Shown one piece after another: positions 60,313-64,000 of a DNA stretch of 64,000 nucleotides. Each line of letters begins with the position of its first letter. Position 1 is the first letter of the stretch. The DNA lies in the NCBI GenBank assembly GCA_015067995.1, contig SVLJ01000005.1, positions 62,001 to 126,000 of the forward strand, read 5' to 3'. A program made the position numbers and the translations under genes. Source of the stretch: Oscillospiraceae bacterium (GTDB lineage: Bacteria; Bacillota; Clostridia; Oscillospirales; Oscillospiraceae). The notes beneath the pieces are model-generated. The model searched no databases, was not told the DNA's origin, and saw nothing but the letters and a program-made list of their open reading frames with translations.

Positions 60313-61488
60313 TCAGTCCTGAGGCTGGATGGCGGCCTTATGCTCTTCCTGAATGGCTTTCAGCAGTGCGGGATCCTCCAGCAGCTTCAGGGCGCTCAGA
60401 CCAACGATCTTCGCAGCACTGATGACAGACTGTCTGGCCTTCTCACTCTTGCCGTCATTCATGTAAGGGACGGTGTGGCCGTTGTGGTCACTGTAATAGA
60501 CAGTGACATTGGTGGTAGGTGTCACCCAGGAAACATTAGCGATGTCCGTGGAGCCGTTGCTCATCTTGGCCTCACGGTTGATCTTGGGTGCGCCGATCTC
60601 CTCGGCAGTGTCCAGCACCAGATTCCGCAGCGTCATCACGGGCACATGGTTCCAGTACACAGGGCGGGGAGTGATCTCCGCCGTGGTGCCGGTCATCATG
60701 CAGGCGCCCTTGACGATGTCATGCATGCGGGGCACCATATCCCCCTCCAGATAGAGGCGGTCGTGAGAGCGCAGGGTGATGTGTGCGCTGGCTTTCTCGT
60801 GAACGATGTTGGACGGGCCGGTACCCTCACGGATGGTATAGTGGATGCGGCAGCCATCCTTTACATGCTCACGCATGACCTCCAGGCCGTGGAAGCACAG
60901 CAGCATGGCATCCATAGCGCTGCGGCCCTTCCAGGGAGAACCGGCCGCATGGGACGGGGTACCGTGGAAAGTGACCCAGGTAGGTGCCAGCGCCATATTC
61001 TTATAGGAAGCGCCGGTACCCTGACCGGTATGGGTGCCGAACATCACATCCACATCCCGGAAGCAGCCGGCCTTCTCCATGTCGATCTTACCGCCGGCGA
61101 TCTCCTCGTCAGGAGTACCGTACAGCACAATCTTGAAGTCACCGGGGTACGCTGCCCGCAGCGCCAGCGCTGCGGCGATGCCGTTGGGACCCTGCAGGTG
61201 ATGACCGCAAGCGTGGCCCATATCCTTCAGAGAGTCGTATTCCATCAGGATACCGATGGACGGTCCGCCGCTTCCCCGCTCCCAGGTAGCCCGGAAGGAG
61301 GTGGGCAGGTCGGCCAGACCACGCTCCACGGCAAATCCCTTCTCCTCCAGATACTTCGTCAGCAGATCGCTGGCGTACACTTCCGTGCGGCCATACTCGG
61401 GATGGTCAAAGATATCGCAGCCCAAAGCGAATACCTCATCCGCCACAGATTCTACGTACTGCAGCAGCGCTGCCTTGGTGTTGCTCAT
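60313..61488 (-). CDS. M20-family amidohydrolase, ACY1L2/AbgB-like, copy 1
   Basis: A 391-residue duplicate of the downstream gene, with EYDSLKDMGHACGHHLQGP, GTPDEEIAGGKI and NGSTDIANVSWVTPT. The start at 61488 follows CTGGAGGAAAGACA; the ORF track begins 10 codons early. Differences to its twin gather around FGTHTGQGTGASYKNM, which faces the active site in related enzymes. The pair lies 19 nt apart and is surely cotranscribed, behind the PhzF-like gene. Confidence 0.9.
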   Translation of the reverse strand: MSNTKAALLQYVESVADEVFALGCDIFDHPEYGRTEVYASDLLTKYLEEKGFAVERGLADLPTSFRATWERGSGGPSIGILMEYDSLKDMGHACGHHLQGPNGIAAALALRAAYPGDFKIVLYGTPDEEIAGGKIDMEKAGCFRDVDVMFGTHTGQGTGASYKNMALAPTWVTFHGTPSHAAGSPWKGRSAMDAMLLCFHGLEVMREHVKDGCRIHYTIREGTGPSNIVHEKASAHITLRSHDRLYLEGDMVPRMHDIVKGACMMTGTTAEITPRPVYWNHVPVMTLRNLVLDTAEEIGAPKINREAKMSNGSTDIANVSWVTPTTNVTVYYSDHNGHTVPYMNDGKSEKARQSVISAAKIVGLSALKLLEDPALLKAIQEEHKAAIQPQD

Positions 61489-61530
61489 TGTCTTTCCTCC
61501 AGTTTTATAGAATGTCAAGTGCGCCAGGCA

Positions 61531-62388
61531 TCAGCACCGCAGCAGAAGCTCCATGGAGATCACCGCCGTGCCGCCCACCTCCACCGCGTCGTTGCCGACG
61601 CTGCGGGTACAGATCTCACTGCGGCGATTCATGTGTTCCCCCTGCACGATCCGATGCTCCCCGTCTGCCGACAGTACGCCCCGGCTCACAAGATAGGCCG
61701 TCAGTCCGGCGTTGGCCGTGCCGGTGGCGCATTCCTCCGGAATGCCCCACAACGGCGCAAAATTGCTGCACCGGGCTGCGAACTCCCCCTCACCGGGGCA
61801 GAACATATGCACGCCCACCGCATCATGATGCCGGGACAGGTCACTGACAGCCTTCTCATTCTGCACGGCGGCCATCAGCGCCTCCCGGTCACGGACAGGC
61901 AGCAGAATGTCTGTCAGGCCGGAATTCACCAGTGCGGCTTTCAGGCCGGGGCATCCATGCTCCCGTTCCAGTCCGTAGGCCGCCAGTACCTCCGTGCATT
62001 CCTCCTCCGTCAGCTCCCGCAGAATGCGGACGGGACGGATGGTGAGAAACACCTTACCGTCCTCCACCCGCACAGACTGTTCGCCTGCGGCGGTGACGAG
62101 GGTGTAGATGCCGTTCTGCACAAGCCCCAGCTCCCGCAGAACGGAAAAGGAGGCAATGGTCGCGTGACCGCACAGATCTACCTCACCTGTTGGGGTGAAG
62201 TAACGAATGTGCACCCGGTCATGGGTCTGCTGCCGGACGAACGCCGTTTCCGAGTGCTTTAGTTCCCCGGCGATGGCGCGCATCAGATCCTCCTCTGGGA
62301 AGGGCTCCCCCTTCTCCAGCAGGATGACTCCGGCCTGATTTCCTCCGAACAGCTCCGAAGAAAATGCGTCTGCCACAAATCCCCGCAT
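61531..62388 (-). CDS. PhzF-family epimerase/isomerase-like protein
   Basis: A 285-residue protein with the PhzF/DapF two-barrel fold. FVADAFSSELFGGNQAGVIL matches the start of the family, ELKHSETAFV carries the catalytic Glu, and GEVDLCGHATIAS the next conserved loop. EECATGTANAGL is the C-terminal counterpart. AAGGAGG with 6 nt spacing fixes the ATG at 62388; the ORF track is 6 codons too long. PhzF-like proteins outside phenazine clusters are mostly of unknown reaction, perhaps isomerases of amino-acid-like compounds. Confidence 0.9.
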   Translation of the reverse strand: MRGFVADAFSSELFGGNQAGVILLEKGEPFPEEDLMRAIAGELKHSETAFVRQQTHDRVHIRYFTPTGEVDLCGHATIASFSVLRELGLVQNGIYTLVTAAGEQSVRVEDGKVFLTIRPVRILRELTEEECTEVLAAYGLEREHGCPGLKAALVNSGLTDILLPVRDREALMAAVQNEKAVSDLSRHHDAVGVHMFCPGEGEFAARCSNFAPLWGIPEECATGTANAGLTAYLVSRGVLSADGEHRIVQGEHMNRRSEICTRSVGNDAVEVGGTAVISMELLLRC

Positions 62389-62409
62389 CCTTTGCCTCCT
62401 TCTCATGAT

Positions 62410-62676
62410 TCATTTTCGTTTCGCCAACTCTGCAATTTCGGGAAATTTCCGGATAATGTACTCATATCCACCCGCAGAATGGGGCACGAGACAGTCTGTA
62501 CAATCCTTGATTCCCGTTTCCGTCCAGCGGAAATTTCCGCCGCACTTCTCCCCCAGTGCATACAGGGGGCAATAGCAGAACAGGCAGTTAAAGCTTTCCG
62601 GGTCAGCCTTGGGATGGCACGGAAAATACTTGCATTCCCGGTTCTGGAAAAAGCGCTCACTGTTTTTCCGTTCCAT
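62410..62676 (-). CDS. Cysteine-rich small domain protein (Pfam PF04071 type)
   Basis: An 88-residue protein with eight cysteines in a conserved layout: ECKYFPCH, NCLFCYCPLYALG, KCGGNFRW, KDCTDCLVPH. This is the hallmark of the cysteine-rich small domain family PF04071, of unknown function and probably metal-binding. GAGGAGG sets the start at the ATG 62676 (a GTG directly before it is also possible); the ORF track extends 26 codons too far. It lies 21 nt before the PhzF-like gene and 13 nt after atoA, within one run of genes. Confidence 0.85.
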   Translation of the reverse strand: MERKNSERFFQNRECKYFPCHPKADPESFNCLFCYCPLYALGEKCGGNFRWTETGIKDCTDCLVPHSAGGYEYIIRKFPEIAELAKRK

Positions 62677-62689
62677 CACAGGTTCCTCC

Positions 62690-63340
62690 TCAGAAAATGC
62701 CCACAGTCTCCGGGATGATGAGCTTGGCCTCGGTCTTGGCCACCACTTCCTCAACGGAGCTGTTCTCGTTGACCTCGCGCAGCACCAGGCCCTCGGGCGT
62801 GGACTCGATAACAGCCAGCTCGGTGATGATCCACTTGACGCGCTTGTAAGCGGTCAGAGGCAGGGTGGCCTTCTTCAGGATCTTGGCGCCGCCCTTCTTG
62901 TCGGTGTGGGTGGTGATGACGATGACGTTCTCAGCACCGGACACCAGGTCCATGGCGCCGCCCATGCCGGGAACCATCTTGCCGGGGATGATGTGGGAAG
63001 CCAGGGAGCCTTCCTCGTCCACCTGCAGAGCGCCCAGAATGGTAGCGTCCACATGGCCGCCGCGGATCAGGCCGAAGGAGGTGGCAGAGTCAAAGAACAT
63101 GGCGCCGGGAATGACGGTCACGTACTTGCTGCCGGCGTTGGAGATATCCACATCCTCGTTCTCGGGAGTGGCGGCGGGGCCCATGCCCATGATGCCGTTC
63201 TCGGACTGGAAGATGATCTCCACGTCCTCAGGCAGGTAGTTGGCCACCATTTCGGGCATACCGATGCCCAGATTCACAACGTCGCCGTCCTTCAGGAACC
63301 GGGCAGCACGTTTGGAGATTACAACCTTTGCGTCTTCCAT
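62690..63340 (-). CDS. atoA: 3-oxoacid/acetate CoA-transferase subunit B (AtoA-like)
   Basis: A 216-residue beta subunit of a type I CoA-transferase. VNLGIGMP at the N-terminus, the catalytic Glu in SENGIMGMGP and GGAMDLV are the family signatures. GGAGGAGAG precedes the ATG at 63340; the ORF-track start, 6 codons earlier, is a less suitable ATG inside the RBS region. Together with the upstream alpha subunit it moves CoA between acetyl-CoA or acetoacetyl-CoA and butyrate or related acids, as in butyrate-forming anaerobes. Confidence 0.93.
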   Translation of the reverse strand: MEDAKVVISKRAARFLKDGDVVNLGIGMPEMVANYLPEDVEIIFQSENGIMGMGPAATPENEDVDISNAGSKYVTVIPGAMFFDSATSFGLIRGGHVDATILGALQVDEEGSLASHIIPGKMVPGMGGAMDLVSGAENVIVITTHTDKKGGAKILKKATLPLTAYKRVKWIITELAVIESTPEGLVLREVNENSSVEEVVAKTEAKLIIPETVGIF

Positions 63341-63341
63341 T

Positions 63342-64000
63342 TTACTTCTCTCCTCCATAAACGATATAGTCCACCAGAATGAACGGCGTCATCACGTTCT
63401 CGGGGGGGATCTCACCGGGCTCAACCAGCTTCTCCGCTTCAACGATGACGGTCTTGCAGGCAGCTGCCATCAGGGGGCAGAAGTTGCGGGTGGTGCCCTT
63501 GTAGTACACATTGCCCAGCTTATCCACGATGGAGCCCTTGATGAGGCAGACGTCGCCCTTCATGGCAGTCTCCAGCAGGTAGTCCTTGCCGTCCACATTG
63601 ATAACCTGCTTGCCGTTGGCAACGTCGGTGCCAACTCCGGTGGGGGTCAGCACGCCGCCCAGGCCGAAACCGCCGGCACGGATCTTCTCAGCCAGAGTGC
63701 CCTGAGGAGTCAGGATGACTTCCAGAGTGCCCTCACTCATCTGCTTGCCGGTCTCAGGGTTTGTGCCAATGTGGCTGACGTGCAGGGTCTTGACCTTATG
63801 ACGGGCAATGAGCTCGCTGACGCCGCGCATACCGTACTTCTCAGCGCCTTCGGGGAAGGAGGTGTCGTTGACGGCGATGGTCAGATCCTTGACATCGCTG
63901 TCAGCCAGAGCGTTGATGATGGAATCGGGAGTGCCGTGACCCAGGAAGCCGCCGACCATGACGAAATCGCCGGACTTGACCATGGCTGCCGCTTCCTGTG
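63342..64000 (-). CDS. atoD: 3-oxoacid/acetate CoA-transferase subunit A (AtoD-like), 5' end cut off
   Basis: The alpha subunit of the same enzyme; the window ends before the start codon, so roughly the first 8-10 residues are missing. GDFVMVGGFLGHGTPDSI, the GxGG loop GFGLGGVLTPTGVGT and LMAAACKTVIVEAE are typical. The 1-nt gap to atoA shows coupled expression. The ATG shown in the ORF track (63983) is internal: the family needs a few residues more before VKSGD. Confidence 0.92.
   Translation of the reverse strand, partial: QEAAAMVKSGDFVMVGGFLGHGTPDSIINALADSDVKDLTIAVNDTSFPEGAEKYGMRGVSELIARHKVKTLHVSHIGTNPETGKQMSEGTLEVILTPQGTLAEKIRAGGFGLGGVLTPTGVGTDVANGKQVINVDGKDYLLETAMKGDVCLIKGSIVDKLGNVYYKGTTRNFCPLMAAACKTVIVEAEKLVEPGEIPPENVMTPFILVDYIVYGGEK

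Noticed and set aside
60061-62262. 733-residue plus-strand ORF
   Set aside because: Antisense shadow of the M20 pair and the PhzF gene.

Overview
The window looks like the chromosome of an anaerobic, amino-acid-using Firmicute of the Oscillospiraceae type (Oscillibacter/Intestinimonas/Lawsonibacter-like). This rests on family-level recognition of the proteins, strong AGGAGG-type ribosome binding sites and the butyrate-type CoA enzymes; the species cannot be named from the sequence alone. It holds about 60 genes with little gene-free DNA, and no rRNA, complete tRNA, CRISPR array or transposase.

Left half (1 to about 34.2 kb, visibly lower in G+C). This is a catabolic island. It begins with a minus-strand peptidase operon (M20 peptidase, two C45 Ntn-hydrolases, PepD, a partial M20). 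Next comes an M20D amidohydrolase followed by acyl-CoA genes: CoA-transferase, SGNH esterase, 3-hydroxyacyl-CoA dehydrogenase, CoA-transferase, SCP-x thiolase and an HMG-CoA-synthase-like/DUF35 fusion. A second acyl-CoA cassette follows (CoA-transferase, SDR, classical thiolase, decayed SGNH esterase). It ends with an MFS exporter/importer, an M20 amidohydrolase, a D-aminoacylase and a complete oligopeptide ABC transporter (oppABCDF-like). Four paralogous AraC-type regulators, all on the plus strand, separate these units. The logic suggests import and deacylation of acylated peptides or amino acids, then CoA activation and thiolytic cleavage of the released acids. The island ends at 34.17-34.19 kb in a 23-nt piece of a tRNA-Ser 3' end followed by a terminator, which I read as an integration scar.

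Middle (34.3-47.3 kb, higher G+C): a nitrilase-family amidase, two more M20 peptidases, a methyltransferase, an alpha/beta hydrolase, a BlaI repressor with a damaged membrane-protein partner and a clear operator, and an autoregulated-looking XRE gene. Then comes a plus-strand operon mtnA - class II aldolase - MTA/5'-deoxyadenosine deaminase - purine nucleoside phosphorylase - phosphohexomutase, which reads as a salvage route for 5'-deoxy- or 5'-methylthio-nucleosides yielding DHAP plus an aldehyde.

Right (47.3-64 kb): a long minus-strand run with CoA-transferase subunits AtoD/AtoA, a Cys-rich small protein, a PhzF-like protein, two M20 amidohydrolases, alanine dehydrogenase, a PepV-like dipeptidase, an oligopeptide ABC transporter without its binding protein, three tandem M20D amidohydrolases and a PepT-like peptidase. 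In total 14 M20-superfamily genes occur in 64 kb, the most striking property of the window.
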